Shown: piece after piece, positions 1-8,832 of the stretch
Numbering within the stretch: position 1 is the first letter of the stretch
How the letters are laid out: every line of letters begins with the position of its first letter
NCBI GenBank assembly: GCA_964354225.1
Contig: CAYGZC010000339.1
Coordinates: 1 to 18,217 of the forward strand
Length of the DNA stretch: 18,217 nt
Source: CAYGZC01 sp964354225
GTDB taxonomy: Bacteria > Bacteroidota > Ignavibacteria > UBA10030 > SZUA-254
Reading direction: 5' to 3'
Notes under the pieces: generated by a model
The model's database searches: none
What the model was told of the DNA's origin: nothing
The model's input: only the letters and a program-made list of their open reading frames with translations
Program-made: the position numbers and the translations under genes

Positions 1-1832
1 ACTCCGGTTTGACCGATTCGGGCAACAACAATTCCGAGTTCATCAAATTCTTTCATCTTCTGAGCTGCAAGTTGGTTTACTTCCATCGCTTTCGAAAGAG
101 AAACTCCCGGAAGCAGGGCAACATCCATATCGAATGCGCCCTCGTCCATGATTGGTATAAACTCCGTTCCTAATCTTGTGAAAAGGAACAAAGCGACGAT
201 CAAGAATGCACCGGCGACGCTTAGGATCATTATTTTCTTCTTCATTACATATTCTAAAAGCGGCAGATAATATTTCTTCGCATACTTCATTATCACGCTT
301 TCTTTTTCGGGCCTCGGTTTTAAGAATATTGAACAGAGAGCCGGTATTATAACGATTGAGAGGAACAACGAAGAAAGAAGCGCAATGGCAACTGTCTTAG
401 CAAGCGGGCCAAACATTTTTCCTTCAATCCCTTCTAATGAAAGAATAGGAAGAAACGTAATGGCAATTATCAATACCCCAAAAATGCTGGGCTTTTGAAC
501 CTCGAGTACCGCCTTGAGAACAACAAGAATTGGATGTTCATCTTTTTTCATTTCAACGTAGTGACGTTGAACGTTCTCCACCTGGATTATTGTTGAGTCT
601 AATATCATTCCAATGGAAATCGCAATTCCGCCGAGAGACATTAAATTTGCACTGAGTCCTACAAACTTCATCACAACAAATGTTATAAGCAGCGAAAGAG
701 GTAAAGCAACCAACACAACAAAGCTTCCTCTAAAGCTTCTCAATAATAAATACAAGATTATGAGGACAAGAAGGGCGCCTTCAATCAGAGCTTTGTTTAC
801 AGTATTCACGCTTGCATTTACTATATCGCTTCTATCATAATAGGGTACCATTTTAATTCCATCCGGAAGGATGTTGTTTTCATTTATTTCTCTAACTTTT
901 TCTTCCACTCGCTTAACAACCTCACGGCTGTTCTCACCGCGCAGCATCATTGCAATTCCGCCAACGGCTTCATCTTTACCGTCCTTCATTGCGGCGCCCA
1001 TTCGCACTGCTTCGCCGATCTTAACTTGAGCGACATCTCTTATATAAGTGGGTGTCCCTTCGTGAGATTTCAGCACAATGTTTTCAATATCGCTCACATC
1101 TTTGATCAATCCAACTCCGCGAACGATATATTGATCGGAATTTCTTTCGAGAATATTTCCACCCACATTTTGATTGTTGTTCTCAATTGCGGAGTAAACT
1201 TCGTCCGCTGTTATTGCGTACTTCAGTAATTTTTCCGGTGATACTATTACCTGATATTGCTTAAAGTAGCCGCCGAAAGAATTTATTTCATTTACCCCTG
1301 CAACGCTTTTTAATTGCGGTGTAATAATCCACTCTTGGATTGTTCTCAAGTTTGTTAAGTAAGCAATCTTTCCGAGTGAATCGCCCGGCATCTTTCCTTC
1401 GAGAGTATATTGATATATTTCACCCATCGCCGTAGCAATTGGTCCCATAACGATTTCAACTCCCTTCGGGACACTTTCTTTTGCTTCACCCAATCGTTCA
1501 AAAACCAACTGGCGCGCAAAATATATGTCAACATTATCCTTGAAAACAATTGTTACAATCGAAAGCCCGAACTTTGTTACAGATCGCATTTGCTCTACGT
1601 CCGGTAAACCGCGCATTGCCATCTCAATCGGATACGTTACATTTCTTTCAATCTCGATAGCCGAAAGTCCATCTGCGTGGCTTACTACTTCAACTTGAAT
1701 GTTTGTTACATCCGGAAATGCGTCAATTGGTAAAGTCAAATATGAATACAATCCGAATGCGACAATGAGAAGAGAAAGAAATATTATCATTCCTTTTTGC
1801 TTCAGCGTCAATGAAATTATTTTTTCTAACAT
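1..1832 (-). CDS. RND heavy-metal-type efflux pump, inner-membrane subunit (CzcA/CusA-like), 3' end outside window
   Basis: Proton-driven inner-membrane transporter of a tripartite metal efflux system. I translated it from the ATG at 1832-1830, and it stays open to base 1, giving 610 residues of a family usually about 1,000-1,050 long. The N-terminus MLEKIISLTLKQKG leads into the first membrane segment, followed by the typical DAFPDVTNIQVEV porter motif. A cluster of membrane helices around residues 335-530 includes GGIAISIGMILDSTIIQVEN. A Shine-Dalgarno sequence (GGGAGGAGAG) lies in the end of the upstream adaptor gene, whose stop is only 5 nt away, so the two are co-translated. The PDVTN motif resembles CzcA. 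The fourth-helix motif lacks the DFG...D signature of Zn/Co/Cd pumps, so the substrate is not settled. Confidence 0.93.
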   Translation of the reverse strand, partial: MLEKIISLTLKQKGMIIFLSLLIVAFGLYSYLTLPIDAFPDVTNIQVEVVSHADGLSAIEIERNVTYPIEMAMRGLPDVEQMRSVTKFGLSIVTIVFKDNVDIYFARQLVFERLGEAKESVPKGVEIVMGPIATAMGEIYQYTLEGKMPGDSLGKIAYLTNLRTIQEWIITPQLKSVAGVNEINSFGGYFKQYQVIVSPEKLLKYAITADEVYSAIENNNQNVGGNILERNSDQYIVRGVGLIKDVSDIENIVLKSHEGTPTYIRDVAQVKIGEAVRMGAAMKDGKDEAVGGIAMMLRGENSREVVKRVEEKVREINENNILPDGIKMVPYYDRSDIVNASVNTVNKALIEGALLVLIILYLLLRSFRGSFVVLVALPLSLLITFVVMKFVGLSANLMSLGGIAISIGMILDSTIIQVENVQRHYVEMKKDEHPILVVLKAVLEVQKPSIFGVLIIAITFLPILSLEGIEGKMFGPLAKTVAIALLSSLFLSIVIIPALCSIFLKPRPEKESVIMKYAKKYYLPLLEYVMKKKIMILSVAGAFLIVALFLFTRLGTEFIPIMDEGAFDMDVALLPGVSLSKAMEVNQLAAQKMKEFDELGIVVARIGQTG

Positions 1833-1837
1833 CAGTG

Positions 1838-3010
1838 TTACTCTCCTCCCAATTCATCTTTTTTCAGTTCGCTTTTTAAATAGAACACACCTTTGGACAC
1901 CACTGTTTCACCCTCTTTCAATCCTTCCTTGATTTCTATCATAGTATCAGCAATTGTTCCGGTAATGACATTTCTTTTCTCAAAGGTTGTATCGCTTGTC
2001 TGAACAAAAAGATATGTCTGTCCGGTTTCTTTTACTACAGCTTCATCTGGAATCATAATTCCTTTTACACCTGCGCCAAGGGGGATTTTTAATTCACCAA
2101 ACATTTGTGGTTTCAGTTTGTTGTGAGGATTGCTAAACTCCGCGCGTACGGTAATTGTTCTTGATTGCTCATCAACCGTTTGACCGATGTATATTATTCG
2201 TCCGTTAAAATTCTCATTTGGGTAAGTTGTTGTCTTGAATACAGCGCTTGTTTTCTGATTTATCTTTGCCAAATCCTTTTCATAAATTTGTCCATCTACC
2301 CAAACAGAATTTGTGTTGATCACTTTGAAAGTGTTTGTTGTCGCGTCGACAAATTGCCCGATAACAACATTTCTTTCAACAACAACGCCGTCAATGTGCG
2401 ATTTAATAGGCAGTGTGCCGGAAGTATGCTCTTCGCCGATCTTTTCATTTGTTACATCTTCATCATCAAGACCCACGGAGTGAATTCTTTTATCTTCTGC
2501 CTTGTATTCCGCGAACGCCTTTTCATATTCAGCTTGGCTTTCTAATAAAGCTTTTTGTGATCCTATTTTTTCATCGAACAATTTCTTCTGTCTTTCATAA
2601 TTTGCTTTTTCATAATCGAGAGTTGCCTTTGCTTTTAGGAATCCGGCTTTAATCGTGCCGACATCGAGACCTTCAACCGTCAATAATGTTTGACCGGCTT
2701 TCACGTAATCGCCAACTTTTGCAAAAACCTGATGCACTCTTCCTTGCATCAGCGAACCGACCTGTGCTTCAAGATCCTGATTTGGGATTACCTTCGCAGG
2801 TGCAGTTAATGTTCCGGTCAACGGCTCCATCTTTACGGTAAAGAGATTTAGACCAATATCGGATGCGCTCTTTTTTGTTAATATGACAACCTCATGTTCC
2901 GTTTCGGTTTTTTCTGCTGCTATTTTGTCTTTAGATTCGTCACCGCAACCGGGTGCCACGAGATTACCGATTATTAATACTAAAATTGGGAAATAAGTTC
3001 TTGGATTCAT
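1838..3010 (-). CDS. RND efflux periplasmic adaptor (membrane fusion protein, CzcB/CusB-like), lipoprotein
   Basis: Periplasmic adaptor linking the pump to the outer-membrane channel. It is 390 aa, normal for the family. The N-terminus is a lipoprotein signal ending VAPGC (Cys22), so the protein is probably lipid-anchored. The order is a first lipoyl half (around GRVHQVFAKVGDYVKAGQTLL), a long alpha-hairpin (about residues 120-190, with LDYEKANYERQKKLFDEK), a second lipoyl half (IDGVVVERNVVIGQFV), then beta-barrel and membrane-proximal domains. There is no His-rich or Met-rich N-terminal metal-binding extension. The start at 3010 has AAGG at a suitable distance upstream. It lies 26 nt after the TolC-like gene and directly before the pump gene, so it belongs to the same operon. 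Confidence 0.93.
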   Translation of the reverse strand: MNPRTYFPILVLIIGNLVAPGCGDESKDKIAAEKTETEHEVVILTKKSASDIGLNLFTVKMEPLTGTLTAPAKVIPNQDLEAQVGSLMQGRVHQVFAKVGDYVKAGQTLLTVEGLDVGTIKAGFLKAKATLDYEKANYERQKKLFDEKIGSQKALLESQAEYEKAFAEYKAEDKRIHSVGLDDEDVTNEKIGEEHTSGTLPIKSHIDGVVVERNVVIGQFVDATTNTFKVINTNSVWVDGQIYEKDLAKINQKTSAVFKTTTYPNENFNGRIIYIGQTVDEQSRTITVRAEFSNPHNKLKPQMFGELKIPLGAGVKGIMIPDEAVVKETGQTYLFVQTSDTTFEKRNVITGTIADTMIEIKEGLKEGETVVSKGVFYLKSELKKDELGGE

Positions 3011-3036
3011 GATATATACCTTGCTATGATAAAATA

Positions 3037-4290
3037 TTATTGATTGATTGAAGCACCGACGGCAAATTCTAACTTAGCCAGCGATGTACAGTAACGAGCC
3101 AGTTCTTCCACGTATTCGTTCCGTGATGAAATCAGTGTTTGTCGGGCTTGTAAAAATTCTATATAGGTGATGTCACCCGCTTCGTAACTCGCAAGAGCGG
3201 TACGGTACACCTCTTCTGCCTGAGGAAGAATATCTGTCTGATGCAGTATGATTTGCCGCTCATCGTTTTTCATTTCTAAAAATGCGTTTTTTACATTCAC
3301 ACTAATGAAATTATTTAGAGATTGTAAATCAGATTCAGCAATACGTAAGTTTGCCGAGGCTTCCTGAATCTGACCACGCTGATCGAATAAAAACCAGAGA
3401 GGCACAGAAATTCCAAAAGAGACACCATAGAAATCCGAGTTACCATCTACAGTCTGACGATAATAAGATGCATTCAGGTTTGGTAAAAAACTCGACCATG
3501 CTAAAGTTCGATCCATTGAAGCAACCGATACTTTTCTGGATGCCGCCTTAATTTGTGGATTGATTGCAGAAGCCCTTTCTACTAATTGTTCCAATGATTC
3601 TGCGATTCGCTTGTACACTAAACTATCGGTGAGTATGATTTCATTAGACTGATCTTCCTTTCTTATGCCGAGCGTATAATACAATTCACCGAGAGAAATT
3701 TTAAGATCATTCTGAGCCACCTCTAAACCGTTGCGGGCTTGTGTGCGTTGGACATTTGCAGTCAGTCGTTCTAAGTTCGTGGCTTCACCGACGTTATAGC
3801 GGATATCCGCTTTACGGGCGAAGTCCTCGGCAATAGCAAGATTTTCCTTGGCAAGCTCAATCTTTTTCTGTTTGGCAAGCACGTCGTAATATGCAATCTT
3901 GACTCGTGCTGTAATTGTAATTGAGGTTGTAGAATGTTCTGCTTCGGCAATTGAAACTTTGGAAGATAACTGCATACCACGAAATAAAATGTTTGTAGGA
4001 AAATCTAACGATTGACTTATTTCGACCGTTCGTTCTCCAAATTGTTTTATGCTGTTTCCTTTTGGTATGTATTGATAATTCACAGCAACTGAAGGAAGCG
4101 GCGGTGAAACACCGCGCCAGAATCGTCCATGTTCAACATCAATTTGATTCAACGAAGAGAGTAATTGTGGATTATTTTTTTGTGCAAAAGTAATTGCATC
4201 ATTGAGAGAGAGTTGTTCCGTAATCTGGGAGAACGAAGTGTTCCAGCATGATAGAAATAACAGTCCCATTATATAAAAAAAGGGTATCAA
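3037..4290 (-). CDS. TolC/CzcC-like outer-membrane efflux protein, TTG start
   Basis: Outer-membrane channel of the same efflux complex. It is 417 aa, the usual size, with two repeated halves rich in heptad-like helices (e.g. LTANVQRTQARNGLEVAQNDLKISLGELYYTLG and EFLQARQTLISSRNEYVEEL), as in outer membrane efflux proteins. The start is most likely TTG at 4290-4288, because GAGGAT lies 6 nt upstream (minus strand). The in-frame ATG at residue 8 has no Shine-Dalgarno sequence. The N-terminus is a signal peptide (FYIMGLLFLSCWNTSFSQ). Cleavage after SFS is plausible, but LSC could also be read as a weak lipobox. It sits between the small Cys-rich gene and the adaptor gene. Confidence 0.9.
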   Translation of the reverse strand: MIPFFYIMGLLFLSCWNTSFSQITEQLSLNDAITFAQKNNPQLLSSLNQIDVEHGRFWRGVSPPLPSVAVNYQYIPKGNSIKQFGERTVEISQSLDFPTNILFRGMQLSSKVSIAEAEHSTTSITITARVKIAYYDVLAKQKKIELAKENLAIAEDFARKADIRYNVGEATNLERLTANVQRTQARNGLEVAQNDLKISLGELYYTLGIRKEDQSNEIILTDSLVYKRIAESLEQLVERASAINPQIKAASRKVSVASMDRTLAWSSFLPNLNASYYRQTVDGNSDFYGVSFGISVPLWFLFDQRGQIQEASANLRIAESDLQSLNNFISVNVKNAFLEMKNDERQIILHQTDILPQAEEVYRTALASYEAGDITYIEFLQARQTLISSRNEYVEELARYCTSLAKLEFAVGASINQ

Positions 4291-4336
4291 GGCGATCCTC
4301 GCTTAATAGATTTTTAAAATTTATGAATTATAGAAA

Positions 4337-4351
4337 CCCGAAATGATCGGG
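4337..4351 (-). other. Intercistronic hairpin between the Cys-rich gene and the TolC-like gene
   Basis: CCCGA and TCGGG form a 5-bp GC-rich stem with a 5-nt loop, followed on the minus strand by TTTCTATAATT. It could be a weak attenuator or a processing/stability hairpin that lowers expression of the pump genes relative to the small first gene. The T-run is short, so it is not called a terminator. Confidence 0.25.
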
Positions 4352-4367
4352 CAGCAGCGTTAGGGCG

Positions 4368-4697
4368 TTACGCTTTGGGAGGATGATAGATGCTTTGAAC
4401 TGGAGCAGTCGGAATAGAGAAGGAGAGTATTATTGTGTTATTCTCTGATTGTAATGAAGATGAAGCATTTGATAAAACATTTGCGATCGTTGGGATGTGG
4501 CAGATACAGGTACAGTTATCGGAATGACTATCATCGGGATTAGTAGGGGAATTCTGATGACTGCCGAGTAGTTCGCAAAGTAATGCTGAACATTGATCGG
4601 TGTTGCTACCGTTTAGGCAGTAAAAATCAGCACACCAGAATATGGATATGGTAATGAATAAAACGACAATAGCTGATATGATTCTTTGACTGTTCAT
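4368..4697 (-). CDS. Small exported Cys-rich protein at the head of the metal efflux operon
   Basis: A 109-aa protein I do not recognise as a named family. It begins with a signal peptide or single membrane segment (IISAIVVLFITISIFW). It then has seven Cys residues, including the cluster CTCICH near residue 62, and several His and Asp residues in SHQNSPTNPDDSHSDNC. This suggests, by inference only, a periplasmic metal-binding or metal-sensing accessory protein. It is the first gene of the operon that encodes the efflux pump, 77 nt before the TolC-like gene. No Shine-Dalgarno sequence precedes the ATG. The best -10 element ends only 11 nt before it, so the mRNA may be nearly leaderless. Confidence 0.7.
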   Translation of the reverse strand: MNSQRIISAIVVLFITISIFWCADFYCLNGSNTDQCSALLCELLGSHQNSPTNPDDSHSDNCTCICHIPTIANVLSNASSSLQSENNTIILSFSIPTAPVQSIYHPPKA

Positions 4698-4708
4698 AAT
4701 TTATGTTA

Positions 4709-4736
4709 AATATACCGTAAATCTTCCATCTTTCAA
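4709..4736 (-). promoter_or_regulatory. Sigma70-like promoter of the metal efflux operon
   Basis: On the minus strand TTGAAA (4736-4731), a 16-bp spacer and TATATT (4714-4709) lie directly upstream of the Cys-rich gene. The predicted transcript start, near 4702, is only about 5 nt before the ATG at 4697. Confidence 0.5.
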
Positions 4737-4766
4737 AATTTCAGAAAACTACGAACGATAGATACC

Positions 4767-4842
4767 ATGTACATTGCTTACCTTTTTACTCATGAACGCA
4801 GCACCAAAATCGAGTGATGCGCTTGCTACATAATGTACATAG
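4767..4842. promoter_or_regulatory. Two ATGTACAT dyads, possible operators of the metal efflux operon
   Basis: The perfect 8-bp palindrome ATGTACAT occurs at 4767-4774 and again at 4833-4840, 66 bp apart. The second copy is part of a larger dyad, TACAT-A-ATGTA (4827-4837). TACA/TGTA half-sites are the hallmark of CopY/BlaI/MecI-type repressor operators, so a metal- or stress-responsive repressor is a reasonable guess. No such regulator gene is in the window. This is the main content of the 222-bp gap between the two operons. Confidence 0.3.
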
Positions 4843-4919
4843 GGATTTGTAAAGGTTTTGAATCGTGCAAACCATTTTATTTCTATAAATAAGGTTCGAA
4901 ATTTAAGAATTTATCCCGC

Positions 4920-6233
4920 CTATTTCTTTCTCATCAACATCTCGATCTCATGGATATCCTTCGGTACATCTTTCGTCATCACTTCGCAGCCCGATTCAGT
5001 CACAAGCACATCATCCTCAATCCTGATCCCAAAGCCGCGGAAATCTGACTCTATACTATCGGCATCGGTTGGAATATAAATTCCCGGCTCAACCGTCATT
5101 ACCATGCCGGTACGGAGCGTGTCGCTTGCCCAAATATCGTGCACATCTATACCGACCGGATGTGTAACACCGTGACGGATAAATTTTTTATAACCTGCCT
5201 GCGTGATAACTTCTTTTGCCTTCGCATCCATATCCTTCATCGTGATTCCGGGCTTGACGATATTGATTACTTCTTTCTGAGCGCGTAAGACTACAGCATA
5301 AACTTCTGCTTGTGCTTTTGAAAATTTTCCTGAAACGGGAATCGTTCTTGTGATATCGCAAGCGTAGCCGTTATATTCTGCACCAACATCCATCACCACC
5401 ACTTCGCCGTCTTTCATCTGTCTGCGGTTGTCATCATAATGAAGTATCAATGAATTCTCACCAGAACCGACTATCGGCGTCCAGCTTGGGAAATCCGCTC
5501 CTCCGTGTGTCATCTCGTACTCAATATCGGCTTGAAGCTCGTATTCCCACTTACCGGGCTGGCAATCCATCATCGCACGTTTCAGACCATTCCAAGTCAG
5601 CTCAATAGACTTTTGCATGAGCCGCAATTCCGCTTCAGATTTTATTTCTCTAAACTTACCGAAAAGCAGTAGTGCATTCTTTACTTTCAGTCCAGAATAT
5701 TGTTGCTCGAGTTCTTTCTTAGCATTTTTCTCGATAAACAATTTTTTATCGTTAAGCCAATCGTTTACAAACGGCAGGTCGGGTGCTGAGACGTACAATG
5801 TTTTAGTGTCTTTCAGTAGTGTCTTGAATATTTCACCAAATCGATTGACGTTTAGAACAGCTTCGTTTGTTTTAACTTGAATCTTAGAACTATCATTTTT
5901 GTTTGAAGTGAAGAGAACAGTGTTCACCGTTTTTCCATCGACTGTGATTCCTCGCGGTGAAAGGATGATATAATTGTTCGTTGACTTCAACCCGGTAAGA
6001 TACAGGAAGTTGCTCTCTTGACGGTATTTGTACTCGACATCATTCGACCTCATCTTATAATCTGCCGTTTTCATTGCAACAACAGCATCCGAATCAAGTG
6101 AAGCGAGCAAACGTTCCCTGCGGTTGGTATATTCATCTTGTGAAATGCCGTTTGCAACGGAATTGAATTGGCATAAACCACTTCCTATTCCAAGTAAAAG
6201 GAAGATGCTAAGAAATAAGACCTGGCGCCACAT
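4920..6233 (-). CDS. Exported Xaa-Pro aminopeptidase, M24 family (AMPP-type)
   Basis: Releases an N-terminal residue ahead of proline, using a dinuclear metal site in the pita-bread fold. It is 437 aa. A signal peptide (MWRQVLFLSIFLLLGIGSGLCQ) is followed by the aminopeptidase P N-terminal domain (about 30-170) and the catalytic domain (about 200-435). All five metal ligands can be seen: Asp282 (MDVGAEY), Asp293 (CDITRT), His358 (GVTHPVG), Glu382 (VEPGIY) and Glu406 (IRIEDD). The export signal places it in the periplasm, unlike cytoplasmic PepP. It is the last gene of a three-gene operon, starting 1 nt after the stop of the DUF6263-like gene, so it is translationally coupled. Confidence 0.92.
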   Translation of the reverse strand: MWRQVLFLSIFLLLGIGSGLCQFNSVANGISQDEYTNRRERLLASLDSDAVVAMKTADYKMRSNDVEYKYRQESNFLYLTGLKSTNNYIILSPRGITVDGKTVNTVLFTSNKNDSSKIQVKTNEAVLNVNRFGEIFKTLLKDTKTLYVSAPDLPFVNDWLNDKKLFIEKNAKKELEQQYSGLKVKNALLLFGKFREIKSEAELRLMQKSIELTWNGLKRAMMDCQPGKWEYELQADIEYEMTHGGADFPSWTPIVGSGENSLILHYDDNRRQMKDGEVVVMDVGAEYNGYACDITRTIPVSGKFSKAQAEVYAVVLRAQKEVINIVKPGITMKDMDAKAKEVITQAGYKKFIRHGVTHPVGIDVHDIWASDTLRTGMVMTVEPGIYIPTDADSIESDFRGFGIRIEDDVLVTESGCEVMTKDVPKDIHEIEMLMRKK

Positions 6234-6234
6234 A

Positions 6235-7080
6235 CTACTTCTCTAAAAGTGTTTTAGTCGATTTGCTTGTGACCGACATCGGGATCGTCATATTCTGCTG
6301 ACCGGTGATTGCCATTGTCTGTTCATTGTCGGTGGTTGATTCATCTAACACAATGAGACCAAGCTTTTGATCAAAGTACACTGTTCCTTTTACTTTGCCG
6401 TTACCTTCAACGAATAATTCCATTCCATTCATCATCATTTTTCCGGTGTCTGACGATGTGCCTGTGTAATCGATCTTAAGACAGTCGTGGTTTTGCTTTT
6501 TCTCTTTACCGCCCAAAGTGTATTCAACATTTGATGTGTGGACAATTTTCCCACCCATTGATTCAACTGTATCAACTGTAGTTGAACTCCATTTTTCTCC
6601 GACCTTCACTTCTTTGTCGGGCAGTTTTGTCGCACTTGTCATACCGCGCTGCGATCCGCCACCCATCATTCCTTCGTTCTTTATTGTATCGATAACCTCG
6701 CGAGAAAGAATCGCTCCTATTTTCGAGACTGTAATTTTAGTTCGCTTGCCAATAAGGTTGCTGAGAACCATCGTCGTATCCATCATCGGGCTTTTAGTTG
6801 TATTCTTAGCAGAGTCAACAGAAACGATAAGCGCCGTATTTCCATCGCTCGCAACGCTATCTACCACAATGCGCATTGTCATATCGCTGGCATTTGTCAT
6901 TTTCATTTCTTTACCCATCATTTCCTGTGTGATGTTGCTGTTGGTGATGTGACTGTATCGATAGGTTTTTCCTTTTTGGAATTTGTACTCAAGCTTGTAA
7001 CTCTCTTGTGTAAAAATAATGGATACCGAGAGCACTATCGCAATTACTATTAGTGATATGCGTGAATAAAATTTGTTCAT
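6235..7080 (-). CDS. DUF6263-like exported protein of unknown function
   Basis: A 281-aa protein with an N-terminal signal peptide (SLIVIAIVLSVSIIFTQES) and a predominantly beta, Thr/Met/Lys-rich body that begins YKLEYKFQKGKTYRYSH. This matches my memory of the DUF6263 family, whose role is unknown. There is an unusual Met/Gly-rich patch (EGMMGGGSQRGM, about residue 138). The start is well supported by AAGGAG 6-11 nt upstream. It lies between two exported peptidases in a tight operon (13 nt from the upstream gene, 1 nt from the downstream one), so it may help the periplasmic peptide-degrading set. That is inference from position only. Confidence 0.8.
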   Translation of the reverse strand: MNKFYSRISLIVIAIVLSVSIIFTQESYKLEYKFQKGKTYRYSHITNSNITQEMMGKEMKMTNASDMTMRIVVDSVASDGNTALIVSVDSAKNTTKSPMMDTTMVLSNLIGKRTKITVSKIGAILSREVIDTIKNEGMMGGGSQRGMTSATKLPDKEVKVGEKWSSTTVDTVESMGGKIVHTSNVEYTLGGKEKKQNHDCLKIDYTGTSSDTGKMMMNGMELFVEGNGKVKGTVYFDQKLGLIVLDESTTDNEQTMAITGQQNMTIPMSVTSKSTKTLLEK

Positions 7081-7093
7081 ACGGACTCCTTGA

Positions 7094-8686
7094 TTAGAAT
7101 AATTGATTTTGTTTGGGATTTTCTATTAAATGATATTTCTTATCCTCGTTTGTTATCCGCCAAGCTGTTCGGAAAACGAGCCGTGCTGCTTTTGCCGCTT
7201 TTTCTGCGTTGATCGTTTCAGGTTCATCGCTGACCTTATGCAAATCGGAGTGAAGACCGGAATGATAAAACAAGAACGGAATATTTTTCTTCCGGAAACT
7301 CATATGGTCACTTCCACCTTGAAGTTTCTCTTCATCGATAAGTGTGAAACCGATTTCTTTATTTTCTTCTTCATTGATTTGGACAAGGTCTGGACTAGCC
7401 GCCTCACTTACCATGTACAGTGAATCGGCTCCGTTTCGTCCAACCATATCGATATTAAGCATTGCGATTGTATTGTCAAGAGGGAAGAGTGGTTTATCAA
7501 CGTATGAGCGTGAACCCACCAATCCCTTTTCTTCACCTGTAAAGGTAATAAATAACACACTTCGCTTTGGTTTCTGAGCTATCGCGCCGAATGCCTGAGC
7601 AACTGCAATTACTGCACTTGTACCAGAGGCATTATCATCCGCACCGTTGAATATGTAATCGGCAGTGTCGGAGTGTTGCTTCAAATAACCAACATGATCA
7701 TAATGTCCGCCGATGACGAGCAATTCATTTTTTAATTTCGGATCGCTCCCCTCAATATATCCGATGACATTCTGACTTGATTTATCATCGATGATTGTAG
7801 AGGTTTTTAATGATATAGTTGTGTTTACAATTTCAAAAGAGTGCGGCTGTATGGTACTGTCGATCTTGCTCTGAAGTTTCTTCAATCCATCTACACTTCC
7901 GAAAAGTTGCGCAATTACTTCTTCGCCAACTTGAACAACCGGAATTTTTTTCTCATCATCTGCAGTGAGCGTGATGGGAAGTGCATCCTTAGGCAATGTT
8001 TTAGAGAGCGAGGGCCATGGAAATCCACGCGGTGTCAACGATTCGTGATTTAGCGGATCGGTTACCACAAGCACACCGACGGCTCCATGTCCGATTGCGT
8101 TCTTCACTTTTTCACTAGCGTTGGAATATTCTGTTTCCTTCACACCTTTGAATATCGAACTGGAATCATTTTCTCCCGGCTCATGCTTAAGGACAATAAC
8201 GATTTTTCCATGGACGTTAATATCTTTGTAATCGTCGTACTTGTAATCAAGCGCCGTAATACCATATCCGGCAAAAATAATTGGTGCTTTTACTTCTGCA
8301 TTACCAGTCATATCGAAAGGTGTAAATTCGGTTTTGATTTTATACGATTGCTCTGTGCCATCCTTAACGATCTTCAAGAAATTTTCTTCGCCCAACGAAA
8401 CGATACCGAGTCCTACTTTCTGGAAGTAACTGCCATTAACCGGCTGCAATCTGGATGCTTTGAATACACCGGCAATATAATGTGCCGCTGAATCAAGTTC
8501 CGGGCTTGGTGTGTTGCGACCTTTCATCGAATCGGAGGCAAGGATCAGTATGTGCTTCTTTACTAGATCGGGTGTTATGATCTTATTAGCTGTAGAGTCG
8601 GCTCTTTCAAAACCCAGATGGGTGCATCCAATAAGTAGAAAGGTAAGATTTATGATGAGAAAATTGCAGAAAACGTTTTTCTTCAT
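7094..8686 (-). CDS. M28-family zinc aminopeptidase lipoprotein with PA-like insert
   Basis: A 530-aa exopeptidase. The lipoprotein signal ends LLIGC (Cys21), so it is probably anchored in a periplasmic face of a membrane. Residues about 125-255 look like a PA domain (APIIFAGYGITALDYKYDDY, GKIVIVLKHEPGEND, GAVGVLVVTDP). The catalytic M28 domain starts near 300 and has GGHYDHVG (His328), NGADDNASGT (Asp350/351), TGEEKGLVGS (Glu385/386), NIDMVGRNG (Asp413) and a C-terminal HSDLHKVSDE for the last ligand. All expected metal and catalytic residues are present, so it should be active. It is the first gene of the operon with the DUF6263-like protein and the M24 peptidase, under the promoter at 8739-8767. 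Confidence 0.93.
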   Translation of the reverse strand: MKKNVFCNFLIINLTFLLIGCTHLGFERADSTANKIITPDLVKKHILILASDSMKGRNTPSPELDSAAHYIAGVFKASRLQPVNGSYFQKVGLGIVSLGEENFLKIVKDGTEQSYKIKTEFTPFDMTGNAEVKAPIIFAGYGITALDYKYDDYKDINVHGKIVIVLKHEPGENDSSSIFKGVKETEYSNASEKVKNAIGHGAVGVLVVTDPLNHESLTPRGFPWPSLSKTLPKDALPITLTADDEKKIPVVQVGEEVIAQLFGSVDGLKKLQSKIDSTIQPHSFEIVNTTISLKTSTIIDDKSSQNVIGYIEGSDPKLKNELLVIGGHYDHVGYLKQHSDTADYIFNGADDNASGTSAVIAVAQAFGAIAQKPKRSVLFITFTGEEKGLVGSRSYVDKPLFPLDNTIAMLNIDMVGRNGADSLYMVSEAASPDLVQINEEENKEIGFTLIDEEKLQGGSDHMSFRKKNIPFLFYHSGLHSDLHKVSDEPETINAEKAAKAARLVFRTAWRITNEDKKYHLIENPKQNQLF

Positions 8687-8738
8687 TTTAGCGGTAATTT
8701 GATATTTTTATAAATAAGTTAGAATTTTGTTAGTGGAA

Positions 8739-8767
8739 AATATACTCTTTCTACAGTGTAATGTCAA
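8739..8767 (-). promoter_or_regulatory. Near-consensus sigma70 promoter of the exported-peptidase operon
   Basis: On the minus strand TTGACA (8767-8762), a spacer of exactly 17 bp and TATATT (8744-8739) lie upstream of the M28 gene. Transcription would start near 8732, leaving a leader of about 45 nt. This is one of the strongest promoters in the window. Confidence 0.7.
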
Positions 8768-8832
8768 ACCATCAATGTGCAGAGTCCGACTCGTATTCGG
8801 CCATTCCATTTAGCCGATCTAAGAGATGGATT

